DNA from: Acanthochromis polyacanthus
Lineage: Eukaryota > Chordata > Actinopteri > Pomacentridae
Length of the DNA: 64,000 nucleotides
Assembly: GCF_021347895.1 (NCBI RefSeq)
Contig: NC_067113.1
Span: 42,013,474 to 42,077,473, forward strand
Reading direction: 5' to 3'
Below the pieces are notes generated by a model. It was not told where the DNA came from, did no database searches, and saw only the letters and a program-made list of their open reading frames with translations. Every line of letters starts with the position of its first letter. Position 1 is the stretch's first letter. The position numbers and the translations under genes are program-made. Positions 26,801 through 40,100 of this stretch are shown here, piece after piece.

Positions 26801-29454
26801 ATATTTAACACAGAGATGTCGTCCTGTCTAACATCGATCCTCAATCTGCACAGGCAGGATATCGAAAAACAAAGAGACATCCAATTGCGTTCTTTTGCTG
26901 CAACTGACACATTTATCATAGTATGTGGAGAGGAAAGCTGGGCGGAGTTGTGATCGCATGTTACCTGAATTTAAGCCCAATCCAAGAGGCTAATTAAGGT
27001 CATGCTCTTTCGGGAATCAATGGAAATCCAGACCTGGGAAAGGATGTGTGCAAAGCTAGCAACCCAAGATTCCAATTAAATCATATTATCCAGACATACA
27101 ACAATCATATATAACAGGTCTACGATAAGAGGAAGAAAGATCTGTGCATTTTTTGGACAATGGCAAACTATGGAATTTCTCAGGCTAAGTTGCAAGACAT
27201 GATCTACAAAACATCTAAATGATGATCATGACTGTAAACTGTGCAAAAGAATTGGATGTAGCCACTGTGACTGAAGCAAATCTGGCATGACCATGGCTTC
27301 ACAAGGAAGCTCCACGCTAAAGCTTGTCATGCTTTATTGTCTGTTTTCTTCTAAATGGGGCCATAATTCATCAAATGAACATCATGCTATACTGAATGAG
27401 ACTTGAAGTTAGTGACTGAGACCATAAACCCATTAGGAAGATGTTTACTGAGGTAGTAAATCAAATGACAAATTGGGTCGTTTTCTCATACACTTGTCTA
27501 TAATCAATTTTTTGTAGAACAAGTGTAGTCGTTGCCTCCTGCTGGCTAGCAGAAGAATACAGGTTTAAAACACTTCCGCATTGGCTTCAGTTTCAAGCTG
27601 TGGTTGTTGCCCCTCAATCATAACTCATTCTGTGTAAGTTTGACATTAATCCAAAGTGCAATGGTGTAATAAGGCATTGAGATATTGACTATAATAGAAT
27701 TTGTAATGAGCAGACACATTGAGATGGAAGCCATTCTGCACCAAGGCTGATTAACCATAAATTATTGCCATTACATTTAAGTGAAAAATCCATATCATTA
27801 GTCAAGTCTGCATTTACGTATTCAGATTCTGGGCAAGTAAATTAAAGTGAGAAAGTTAGAACCCATCATCGAATAGTCAGAGTCAAAGAACGCTTGAGTG
27901 GGAAAGCAATTTCAATTTCCAGCCGTGAACTGATGGACAACGTACCCAGGATTGTTTTCTTTCCTTTATCTCTTCACTAAGCACATAACTTAGGCCTCAC
28001 ATCTCAGCCAGCCAGTCTGCCACATGTGTGCAGAGTCAATTAAACCAGGAACTCAATCAAAGGCAACGCCAATCAAACCCCTTGTTTAAACGCTGTCCCT
28101 GGGATGTGACCTGAATTTTCCCACCTGAGGTTTGCGATTGATTTTACAAAGCAATGATTTGCAAAGCCATTGATTGAAAGAGGTATTTCCCTATATCCAG
28201 TTTCAGTATGTTCAGAAAAACAATGAAGTTGGCCTCAGTACATGCACAATAATATCCCATTCTTATTTAGGTGGGAAAAGGAGCACTTCTGTTCTATTTC
28301 ATGATTCTCGTTTGTATTTTGATTGAAGTTCAAATAACGGTTGCATATTATGAAATATCACTTGGGTTGTGTGATCAGTTCCCAGAGAAGCTTAGAAATT
28401 CTTAAAATTATAATTAACCTAATCCACGAGTGTGTGATATGGAACATAGAAGGGATTAATCAAAGAGGAAAGTGTGATAAAAAGTGCTTCGTAATGACAG
28501 CGCCCTTTTGGAGAGGAATAAAGATTTTCTGGAGTTATGTCTCTTCTCAAGGTCAAGCGAATGTCAATGAGCTAATAAAATATAGGAAAGAGCACATTTA
28601 TAGTCCTCCCATGCTGATAAAGTAAAGACATGTTAGAGTCTTAAAGATCAAGCCAAATTAAAACATCACATACAGTTCGTGCTAATAGAGTGCTCAAGGT
28701 CCTTGGAACACTTTCATATTAATTCAATCCAAAAAGTTTAAGGGTAAAGTGCCTCTCAACCTACAAAATCGATGTAGTTAAAGCTGCTCTTCACTCACAG
28801 CATATGATAAGAAATAAATGTTTGAACTATTCTGACTTTAACCACCGGAATCCCTGATTTTAATGTGTTGCCCATGAACTGCACATAGAGTAGGTCTGTA
28901 TGCCGACCACGCTGCTCTGTGATGATTTAAACCAAAGAGACAAAAGAGTTACAGCATGACTCAGTCAGGGACGTTTAGGAATTAACTTGCATTTAGTTTC
29001 AGTCTGTCAAAATGTAACTTCAAGCTAAAAGGGAACGTGTATGTAAACAACTTCTTATTTTGATAAACTCTAAATTTTATTGGATTATGATTACTTTAAG
29101 CTCAAAGCTAAACTATTGTCAGTAATTTAATGGAAGACGTATATTAATTTGGATACATTTTTTAGTGTTTTAAAGGGAAATAAGAAAGTCGGCCTATCGT
29201 GTTGAAGAAGTCTGATTTGACTGACAAAAATCTGAGTTGGTTAGAATCAGTGTTGGCCTTCCTGGGGCTCTAAGAAAATGTCTGCTAAGTGGTCCTTCAA
29301 ACCAACAAGCCAAAAAAAAAAAAAATGCTATTGTTACACGGTCAAAATTTCTCCCTTAATTTGCTTTAATTCATTTTCAAAGACAAAATTCTGTTTAAAC
29401 TATTCTCGGTTGAATACTTAATGGTTGTTATTTACTAAGAGATGCACATCCATA
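23342..29454. other. 6.1 kb with no gene recognised
   Basis: I looked specifically for the remaining acss3 exons on the minus strand and saw none. An A-homopolymer of about 27 bases lies at about 23803-23830. AT-rich, intron-like sequence otherwise; short open frames show no motif. Confidence 0.4.
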
Positions 29455-30078
29455 GTCAAATTTCTAGTATGTTGTGCACAGAAAGACAATCGGAAACTGA
29501 AATGTTTGTAGTGAAGCTTAGGCACTCCACAGCTGTACAATACAAAAAATGTCAATGTAAGACAAGGCTACTCAGTGGTATCATTTCCAAAGGATGAAAT
29601 CTTAAATCAAAAATGGCCATGAGCTGAGCACAGGCGTGTGATATGCATGTGTACGTTATGTACAGACACCAAATCACATGACCTAAATACGTAAACACAC
29701 CCACAATTTAATCAAATGTTTCTTCTATCATTTCCGATGGATACGTCCTGATAAGTCTGCAGTGGTAGATTTGTAGCAGGATCGCAATCATGTGATCATC
29801 TGCAGGCAGCTGACGTAGTGTTTATGTGTAGTCATAGTTACAGTGACGCTGTGCCGCTATCTCGCAATGATAGAGAAATCTTTAACAAATCCATGGATCC
29901 AGACTATAAGCCACATCACTGCCAAAATCTAATCACTTGGTCCTTGTGTCATTTCTGACCTTCCCTGAAAATTTCATCCAAATCCGCTGATCAATTTTTG
30001 AGTCATGTTGCTAAAAGACAGACAGACGTACACCGACTGTCACATAACTCCACCACTCCTTGGCAGAGTAATAAAGGA
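29455..30078 (+). repeat. Dispersed repeat R, long copy
   Basis: The copy runs from ATGTTGTGCACAGAAAGACA through AAGGCTACTCAGTGGTATCA, CATTTCCGATGGATAC, GCGTGTGATA and ATTTCATCCAAATCCGCTGA to CTCCTTGGCAGAGTAATAAA. It is an inverted match of about 600 bp to 40776-41441. I recognise it as an abundant teleost repeat of non-coding type but cannot assign a superfamily. Confidence 0.7.
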
Positions 30079-31030
30079 GGGAAGAGCAAGGAAAATACAA
30101 TACCCTGACAGTGTGTTTGTATGTAGAGTGTGGCTGTAGACACTAACTGAAAACACTGAATACTGCAGGAGAAGTATGAGTACTACACTGTGCAGAAAAA
30201 AACAAAAGCTGTGTGTGACCGTAATGCCTGAGCAGTCTGTAAGTAATAAACATGATCGATGTAACAATATATTATACAGAAGTATGGTTAGTCCATAGCA
30301 GCAATAAAGTAGTAATAGTGCCCTGAGAAATACTGCATATCTAAAAGTGACAGTGATACTCCCCCGTATGCCCAGCATGGTAAAGTCAATATTTAATCAA
30401 CAGTCAATGTCAGTGCATTGCTTTTCCATCCGGTAGTCATCTAAAGTTGGAGCCCTGTTAGAAGCGACATCCATTCTAATGCATTTTCCTTTGAAAAAAA
30501 AAAATCACATTTTTAAAAGAAAACAATAGCAGTGATTTAGTTCAGTTTCAGAAACAATCTTTGTGCATACTAACACACCTGAACGGGCACATCACATGAC
30601 TAGCTGTGCACACTGGGCGTGAGTGCCAGTATAAACATGGAGGGGGGTTGCTCAGGTGTGGAAAATGCCAGAGGAAGAACAGATATGGTAACAAAGGCAC
30701 AACAGTTTTCAGCTTAGACAATGGCTTTATAATGAATGAACTATTGCCAAAAGTCTCTACTTTCTGAGACAACACAAGTTTACCTCACTTCCATTTCTGC
30801 AGTTCACTCAAAATTCCCCTCTACTACATTTTTAAAAACTCTTGTAACTGCATGATTGACATTAAGAGCTTGTTTGATGCAAAAGTACATAAAGGTGTCC
30901 AGTTTGCAGGTATAAGTCTGAATCTTTTCCCACTGCTGCTTGAAATACAGTACATCAGCAAGGTAAAAGGGTTCTCCTATTCAGATCTCTTCCTGTCATT
31001 CCTGTCGTCAGAAACTAAAAATCTTCTTAC

Positions 31031-31134
31031 CAGTCTGCCACCAGTGATCCAGAACGGGAACTCCGAAACTCCTCTTGGCCCAATCCAGTGTCTCCACATC
31101 ACATCGCTCTCCTGCCAAGAACATCGACTGCAAC
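31031..31134 (-). CDS. acss3: acss3 exon 9
   Basis: 104 bp. The acceptor TTGCAG (31135-31140 complement) is followed by G, completing the Arg codon left split by exon 8. It encodes [20 protein letters not shown] and then [10 protein letters not shown], ending on the first base of the next codon at donor GTAAGA. The GERCD and DHWWQT segments are signature blocks of the acetyl/propionyl-CoA synthetase subfamily (DHWWQT contains the adenylate-binding A5-type motif). Confidence 0.93.
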
Positions 31135-34100
31135 CTGCAAGGACACGGAGCACATCTGACAGTCACCTCAAGGAAACATGACAGATCTGCTTCCTCACAG
31201 GAGCATTCAGGGTAAGTCAGCGTCTATGCGATGACAAAATCATATTTTTTGTCGAGTGCGAGTCTCCAAGCCTTTGTGAAAGAGTTTATTTTAGGATTTC
31301 TCAAGGCTTCCTGTGTTACAACTTGACATTTGATGCAAATCAACAACAGCAATGTCGCGGGGAGTGTAGGCCTCATTGATTTAGTCATGATTGTGCATTT
31401 ATATGACAGATCCTCTTTGGGCTTATGATGCATTTCTTTGCTGCAAAGAGAAACACTTGAGCAAGGAAAACTGGGTCATATAAATTGTAGAAAAACTGTA
31501 ATGTTGCCAACTTCTCTTGATAATCTTGAATGTGACTTTATTCTTTTTAAATCGTTTTTGAACAGCAACCACTTCCCCTCCTCACTGTGACGGAGCCGTC
31601 CTTTCCACTGCTTCTGACAATGATAAGCAGACAGTCCTTGCCGCCTTTGCTGACTAAACGATCTCTGTATCCCGCCAAGAATAATTTGCTTCCTTGTCAC
31701 AGAACAGTGAAGGTGGACCCTGTTTGTCTTGAGGATTACCTACACCCCCACAGTGCGCAGTCTTTAGCCTCTTGGTTTCAAATTCATATAAAAACAGTTT
31801 CCTTCTCAAACTTTATTTTTACTCATCTCTAAAGGGATTTCAAGTTGGATGTTTGTCTTCCTCCAATCTTGGCGAGACGCTCCTTTTCTGCCAAGAATTC
31901 TGCCCTCTATAAGACCTTACAGTCAGTGCTGATGAGACCTTAAATCATGGAGTATCTGGAGACAACAAAGTCGAGCCAGGGCATCCGAATCTCAAATTTG
32001 AACCTGCATTTGAAAGTGCATCCCTGTTCAAGCGCCAGATTTGTACTAGTTGCTACTCTGCGAGTTCATGAACTCCCTGCTCCTTGTCCAACTAGTGAAC
32101 CCAAACAGTTCAGTTTCTATCTTCAGCCTCACTGGTTTCTCCCACATCATTCCCTCACAAACTGTCCGATGGCTGCACATGGCTGCTCATATCTAATTCA
32201 AAACACTGCGACTCATCTGCTAGAAGGCTGTGAAGGGAACCATAACTTTCTATAAGTCCGGGCCACAGTGCAGCCGTAGATGCCAGCCTCATCGGCATAT
32301 TTTCTTATTAAATGACTGCTGGTCATCATTCATTGCTCACAACCCTCCATGACGGCAAAATGACCTTCCATCTCAAATGAAAATTGAAGTGACGTTCTAT
32401 TTTCTGTGAAAGGCAAGAATACGGCTTCAGCTAATATCGTTTTATCCAAAAGACATTGATTTTCTGTTGATAGATTCACTGATCACCAGTTATACTTGGT
32501 GGTGTCTTTTTGCTGAGCATGTAGGTATCCTTTTAATTTACTATTTGCTGAAACAGATTTTTTTATACACATTATGAGGGGCTCTATATATGCAGCTTCA
32601 ATCTTGTTTGCTCATGTTAATCAAGCACGTCAAAGAGGCTTTAAAATAGTATGTTACGATAAATATGTATCAAATAACAATGAGAAAATCTTTCATTAAT
32701 GTGACAGATCTCCGAGTCATTATCTCACAGAATGATCAGTTTTGGTCACTTCTACTGCTCTCCAAGCATGACTTTTAGCTGCAACAGGTGGCCGTTTCTA
32801 GCAAGAAAGCCCTAAAAATCCACCACACACAACTTTCTCAGCACCAAATGGCAGACACTTACAGTTAACTACCATAGTGGAGCATTTGGTAGCTAAAGAG
32901 GCAGATATTTCCCTCAGGAGTTCAACACCAAACAAACAGAGCTGAAGGAGAGTAAAAACTGGACTTATGTTTGCCAGGTGGCCAGAAACACAACTCCAAA
33001 TAAATGATAATGTTCCTCCCTAACTGTTGGATGTGTAAAAAAGCAACTCTTTTCCATATCTGACAAAGTAAGGAAGGAGTCTCTGAATGTACAATACCGT
33101 TCAAAAGTTTGGGGTCACCCAGGCAATTTCACGTTTTCCATTAAAACACACTTTTATCCATGTGCTAACAATTGCACATGGGTTTTCTAATCATCAATGA
33201 CCCTTTCAACACCAATAGCTAACACAATGTAGCATTAGAACACAGGAGTGATGGTTGCTGGAAATGTTCCTCTGTACCCCTATGGAGATATTCCATTAAA
33301 AACTTCCAGCTAGAATAGTCATTTACCACATTAACAATGTCTAGACTGTATTTCTGCTCAATTCAATGTTATCTTCATTGAAAAAATTGCTTTTATTGAG
33401 AGAAAAAAAAGGACATTTCTCTACTTCAGCTTCTACTTCCTGGACTCAAGGAAGTGCAGTGCTGAGCCTGAAGTCATTTGGATGAGTAGGTATCAAGGAA
33501 CAAAAACGACAGTCGATGACTTCGTTACAACTCGGGCAACTCATTGATGTGAAGACATTGCAAAAACGGCTACAATAGCTCATTCCGAGAATGGCTGCGC
33601 CTGGTCAAAGCATGGAATCCCCTGGAAAACAAACTGCAGCTTAAAAAAAATTCCCCCACAGTCATCCAAGTGTGGGAGTATATCAGACAGAGAAGTAGAA
33701 GCATCCTAAAGCCGCCAATGCACTGACAGCAACAGACAGCATCGTCCTGTAGCCGAGCAATCGACACTTGTTCGCACAAGTGAACTTAAATACTGATACA
33801 AGCGTGGCAAGGTTGACTGACTCAAAATAATGTTTTCTGGATAACCATCTTGCTAAAACCCATCACACTCCAACTACCATGCTTCTGTTTATTCAAGGAC
33901 AATTCAGATTTTCTGTGTTGTTTGGATTTTCTGAAGAGTTCAATGAAAGTGCAGGCTTGGATTCAAGCAGACACTGACCTCAGAAATACTAGTGGGACGG
34001 TGATTGTTTGGCTGCTGCCCAAGCTGAAAGAATGTGGACTGAGGCAGTTATAGTTAGTGCAAACAACTTTGTGCTGTTTTCAAGGAGAAGAGATCTGAGG

Positions 34101-37100
34101 ATAGCCTCTCTTTCCCATATAAAAATAATTCTCCAAGAGTCTAAATTTAATTTAGCAAACTGCTGTCTCACAATGCACTTCTTACACACATGGAGCATAT
34201 GGACAAAAAGAACATGTTTTAAAATAAAATCTACAATGTTAGCTTTAACCTGACACCCACTGAGGGTTATTGGTGAAGGTTAGGTTCAATGATAGCAACT
34301 GTACTATGAACTGAACAAAAAGAACCAACAGAAGACAAACTCTTTCTCAATGTTAAGGCTGTCCAATCATTGCTAACAGTCTGTTAACAGTACTTTTAGC
34401 CTTCCATGTAAAGATAAGCCTTCGATAGTCTCTACAGTTTGGCCTTGGAGCAGGTGGTGAAGGTCAGGTTTTAAGGCTACAACTTCCTGATATCCTTTAG
34501 GTTCATTCTAGGAGGTCAGTGTGGCAAGGCTGATGGCAGAACACATGAGAAACACTGATTTAAACAAAGGATAACATGCCTACAGTATGTGTGAACATGT
34601 ACTACATGTATAGTGTGTAGGGCTGGAACTGAACAACAAAAATGCAGCTGTATCATGAGAACAATTAACACAAAGAGCAACCTTGTCTATTCTTAAAGGT
34701 CTACTTGCAGGTTTATCCTTTCACTAAATTAATATTTTCACAACTTTTCATCATGGTGAATTTTTGTGTTTTTTACATGTTCCACTGCCTGTCAGAACAC
34801 CGAGTCCACATTTTTCCTCATGTTACAACTAGCTTTTATGCCTGGGCCAGTCTGGTGCAGAGTTGGGATTTCACTGCTGCCTCTAATGCAAAACACAGAA
34901 GATCTGTAAGAGTATGTTCCCAAAGATAATAATTTAGAATTTTGGATGGAACTATGTGACATTGACAGCTGGTTTGGTTCCTTTAATACACACGATCGCT
35001 TCAGGTCCACCATCAGCAGCAGCTTCTGGTTTTACTGCCTGCAGGAGCAATGGTCACAAATTCATCACAGATTCAGTTTGATGAAAATGTGAACTGCCAA
35101 TCTTTTTTTATGTTTGCAAACTTCTAAATTAGTCAGCTCTCTCTCCCACGTGTCTCTCTCATGTGGAACCATAAAACACAGTGTTGACTTATGGTCAGTG
35201 AAGCAAGATATGACACATATCAGCTGATCTTCAGTTTGATAATTGACAAGTACTAACACTCCAGTATAAAAGTCAGAACTGGTTTTGTATTTCCCTCATA
35301 TGTGACATCAAACTTGACAGCATTGACATAACATTATGTTACCCAATGTTGGTTGTTCATCAAGACACCTGTTCTCTTCTCCCATTTATGACATCACAAA
35401 CAAGTTGTATTTTTTCACACTGTATAAAACTCTCCTACAGACAGATTTTTTTTCTAGTCTCTGCCCAATTTTCATTCACATCAATGCCCTGTTGTCTGGG
35501 AAATCAAGTTAAGTACAACCCTAACATCACCAGCTTTCACTGTGCAACAAAAAGCTCCATCCAGTGGACTCTCAGCAATGAGTGCTCGCCTTTAAAACAC
35601 TGACAGCATGTGTACCCCTTTTGTCATGCTACATTTATGGAGAGCTTCGCTTTCCGCCATCACGAGTTTAGACAACCCTGCATGTATTTTTTGCATCCAT
35701 GGCAACAAGCGCCATGGGCTCAAGCACATTGATACGGGCTATTATAGCTGAACGGGCTCTAGAGGGAGTAAATGTCTTGTATCAATACTGCAAACAGCAG
35801 TCGGGCTATGTGAGCTGTGTCAAATGATCATTTGAGGTCTCTCTAGCATGAAATTATGTGTTTGACAATAAAGCTAACAGAGTTTTCTGAAAGGTTGTAT
35901 TACTTCCATCGACACAGGTTTAATTAAAACCAGAACTATTAATATTGGCATATCAGTCTGTGTTTAAATGACAGAGCAACATGGAGAGACTACATATGGA
36001 TGCATTAAGCTGTACTGTCACTAATTCTATGCTTGGCTGAATCTTTCATATGCAGCTACACAGAGTCAGAAATACAACCAAGAACTGAAAGCCTCTTAAA
36101 TTAAAAACTAGACTGGAAGCCTTACTATCATTCATGTATTCTTATGATCTCCCACGAATTAGAGCACTAAAGCTCCCTTTAAACATCTACAACGGCATAT
36201 TTATTGAAATAAAACTTCTTTTTGGAGACTGAAATTGAAAGCGCAAATCAAGGTTGCAAATAAAAGCCCCGTCCAGACGTTGAACAGCCTTCCGCTAAAA
36301 TGAATCCATGTTTCAGTGTTGCTTTTTCCATCGTGGCGTCTGTGTCACAGGGACATGTTTTGCTCACAGCCAAAATGGAAATGCGGTAATCCTTCACAAA
36401 CGTGCCTCCACCAAGGGGAAAAGACACATTAAGAAGAACAAAGTGTGCACAGAAAAAAGCAGCCGCCGAAATGACTGATTGTCCCAGGGTCGAAGCTGAG
36501 ACGACGAATGCCGCCAATATTTGAAGGAAAAATATTGTCGAAAATAACGTGCAGGAGCAGCGTTTAGAAAGGTGCTACACATTCAGCACAAGAGAACAAC
36601 GGGAGATTGTCACATTCAGCCCACAATGCCAGAGTTGCTGAATGATTCACTGGGATCATAGGTCATCCATACTCAGAATTGCTTTATGATTGTGTGCTAA
36701 GAGCATTTTCAGCCTCCTGAACAGAGTGAAAGTGGTAAATTGACACTGCAAGCCCTTCAGGTGCAAGGTTTTCTGCTCCACTGCAAACAATTAAACATGA
36801 TAATCTCAGTGATTCAAGACAAACTAATACCATAAAGAAAAGTTTGTTTTTAAACCCGAGCAAGAGACAACCTTCACCTGAACAGCAGGACCACAAAAAC
36901 GAGTTCACAGGAGCTGCTGTTTTAACTCGATGGGGGCTACAGTGAGCAGAAGTTGTTCACTATCCATCCTGATTAACACCCAAGAGAGTGGAGTTGAGAG
37001 CACAGACTCTGAACAATGGAGGTGGGAAAGGGCTGTGCATCAACAGATGGCAGGAGACTAATGAGAGGCCGGACGGGCTGTGCAGACCACAATCAGCCAG

Positions 37101-40100
37101 CAGAAACTTTCACGTGTCAGTCCCAGTGTTTTGAAGCTCTAAATAAAACTCCCTGCTACTGAGGGTTGATGCCTGGTTGGAAGCACCGGATCATAAGATT
37201 ATCTGTGAGTTTCAGTGCATGTGTCCTTCATTTGTCATGATAGGAACATGGATCGTAGTCCAACAGGCTTGAGAGGCTGATAAAAAATGCATCTTCACTC
37301 AAATCACCTTTGTCAGTACAAAGATCCTTCAAGAAATGAACAGTGTGAAAGACCTGAGTTTCTTTTGTTTTTCAAGTTTTAGATCGTTATCAAGGCCGAA
37401 CCACGGGCTATTTTAATATCAATGAATCATTTACGGTGGAAACGTCAGAAGCAATACATGTTTTCATAGCTTACGACAACTTCTCCAAAGTTGCAATGTT
37501 TTTTCTGCAAAGTGCAATTACATAAAGGCATTCAATCTTTATTTAATGAGGGACAAGCCACTTCAGATGCTTTAGATTTTGGTTTTGCTAAAGATTGGTC
37601 AGGTATTGTTGGAAATCATAAACAAGTGTCTGTACAATAAGACTACTTTCACTATATGTTTATCTATATTTACCAGATATGCTGAAATCTAGAACCACAC
37701 AAGCGCAAATATAATGATGGTAATTATATTTTAAAGTGACAACCTCACTAATAAACTGTACTGTATACTACCACCCCAAACTTCTGAACAGTATTTAAGG
37801 AAGGTCGTATGGGTCAGTTACATCTGGTGAGTCATCAAATAGGTGGTCAGTGTTTGAAGTCAATGAAGCTTTGACAAGGACGTTCTGTGAGCTCTGTCTC
37901 TCGCTCTGTCATTGTGCTTTGATAGGAGCCATTCTGCCAGCAATAAAATAAAGATCACAGGAATTACAGAGAAAAAGGATTGTACGGGGTTTGAATATGA
38001 ACAAAAGTCTGCCAGGATTATCACACAGCTCATGATACGGGGAGAGAATACGGTGATAATCAAACTTTTGAGGGCGACAAATGTAGGCTAGACTACAATA
38101 ATGGCGCTTTTCCATTAGCACCTACTTCGCTCGACTCTACTCAGTTTGTGAGGTTTTCCATTACCAGGCACTGTTTTAGTACCTACTAGGATGGGGTTCC
38201 AAGCGAGCCGAGTCGAGCCGATAGTGTGACGTCTACAGAGTGCAGGCCACTGATTGGACAGGGAGTGACGACACACAAGAGTGACTCCTTCACGAAAACA
38301 AAACCCGGCATTTAAAAAAAAAAAACTGCCAACAGTGACAGTGCGCGTTGCTCTTCACGGGACTTGGCAGAATACGGCAACCAGACCTGTAACATGAGCA
38401 AAGGAGCAAATGAGGAGGTCGAGATTTTTCTGTCTTTTGTGGCGGACCAAAGAATACAGACGGAGCTGGACGGTGCAACTCACAACGAGGAAGTTTATCA
38501 GGAGGTCTCCGAGCGGATGGTCGCAGGACAATGAAGCTGAAAAAGCTCTAAAGTGTATTTTGTGCTTGTTTCTTATGTCGTCCTATGGCAACTCCACCAG
38601 TGATGAGCTGGTACTCAATTGTTATGGAAAATGACCTAAATCAGGTAGAGTAGGTGCTAATGGAAAACTGCCTTAAATGTACAATAAACACACAAGTAGA
38701 CTAAAGATCACCAACTCTGCTCCATTTTTTTCTTCGTCAACGTGTCTATGACTATTTATGCTAGATGAATTCATTTATCTAAAAAAATACTTGGGCACTA
38801 ATCTCTTTCTTTCACCTGCTGTTTGGTTGTGTTAAGGTTTGCTGTGTACCTGGACAGAGGATACTTCTTCCCTACTGCAGTGTGGGGGTCCTGCTGGCGG
38901 ATGGCTCGGATGGCTGTGGGTGCCGTGAATATGGAGGAGGCTCCGTGTTCAGACAGGACACGGAAGAAGGCCCCGGGGTCTGGAGTCCCGACAGGTTTGC
39001 CCTGTAATCACACAGCAACTTACAAGTTTACCAAATGTGACACTGGTGAAGGCATGTAAATCACACGAATGTAAACAGCGTGCCTCAAATGCAAATAACC
39101 GATACGGAGATTATTGTTGAGTAAGCTCTGCTCTGCTGCAGCATTATTTCCACCCTGCTCAGAGTACAAACTACAAAGCATGCATATTCAAAGAGCAGCT
39201 GTTTAAAATGGAGAAGCACACTGGAAGGCTGTCTTTCAAACAGATGGGCCCCAATATCCATGGATTAGAAACAAACTGTTGCACTATAGGAGCGCTGTCT
39301 GTCTAGAAGAAAAGATATCGACAAAAGAACCCCGCAGGCAAGGGCCTCCAACTGCAATCTCCACTGTGTTTCCGGTAGCCTCTCCCAGCAGCAAACAGAC
39401 AACCGCAGATGAATAAGAACGGTAAACAGGTGCAGTGAGTTTTGGCTGTTATTTTTTGCACCGGATAAATATTTGTGTCTGATCAGAGAGAGAAGGTTGG
39501 CACCATCAAGCCTGAATATAGAGAGGCCTGTTAGAACGGGAGGAAACGACTACAGTGGCTGAAGTCAAAGATTGATTGAAAGGCGGTAGGTAGACTAATG
39601 TATTGCCTTAGAGCGCTGCTTCGTACGGGGGAGAGAAAAATCAGTTAATGTAATCAGTGGCCCTCTACATAAAAACACTGTAGAACACAGGGAGAAAGAT
39701 CAACATGCAGACACACATCTTACTTAGACTTGCAATTTTGCTACATGCTAATAAAAATCAACATAATTAAGAGGCTGCATGAAGGCTGGACTCCACTTGT
39801 CAATTTGTGGTGGACAAACAAAGCAAAAAGCACACGAAGCATCAATAAGAGGCTGATGAAAACATACATCCATGCAAATTTTTTATTATTAAAGCTTTCC
39901 TATGCAGTTCATCTTTACAAGAAATTCACTATGCCACATTTGCAGCCCTTTCTACTATACTAGTATGCATATTTTGCAACCTCTTCCATCATTTTTGGCA
40001 AAATGAAAACGTGTTTTGCACAATTTCAATGGAATACTACTAGCACAAGAGAACCAGAAGACCACAAGGTTGAATTTATTGTGTTGCCTCATGATAATGG

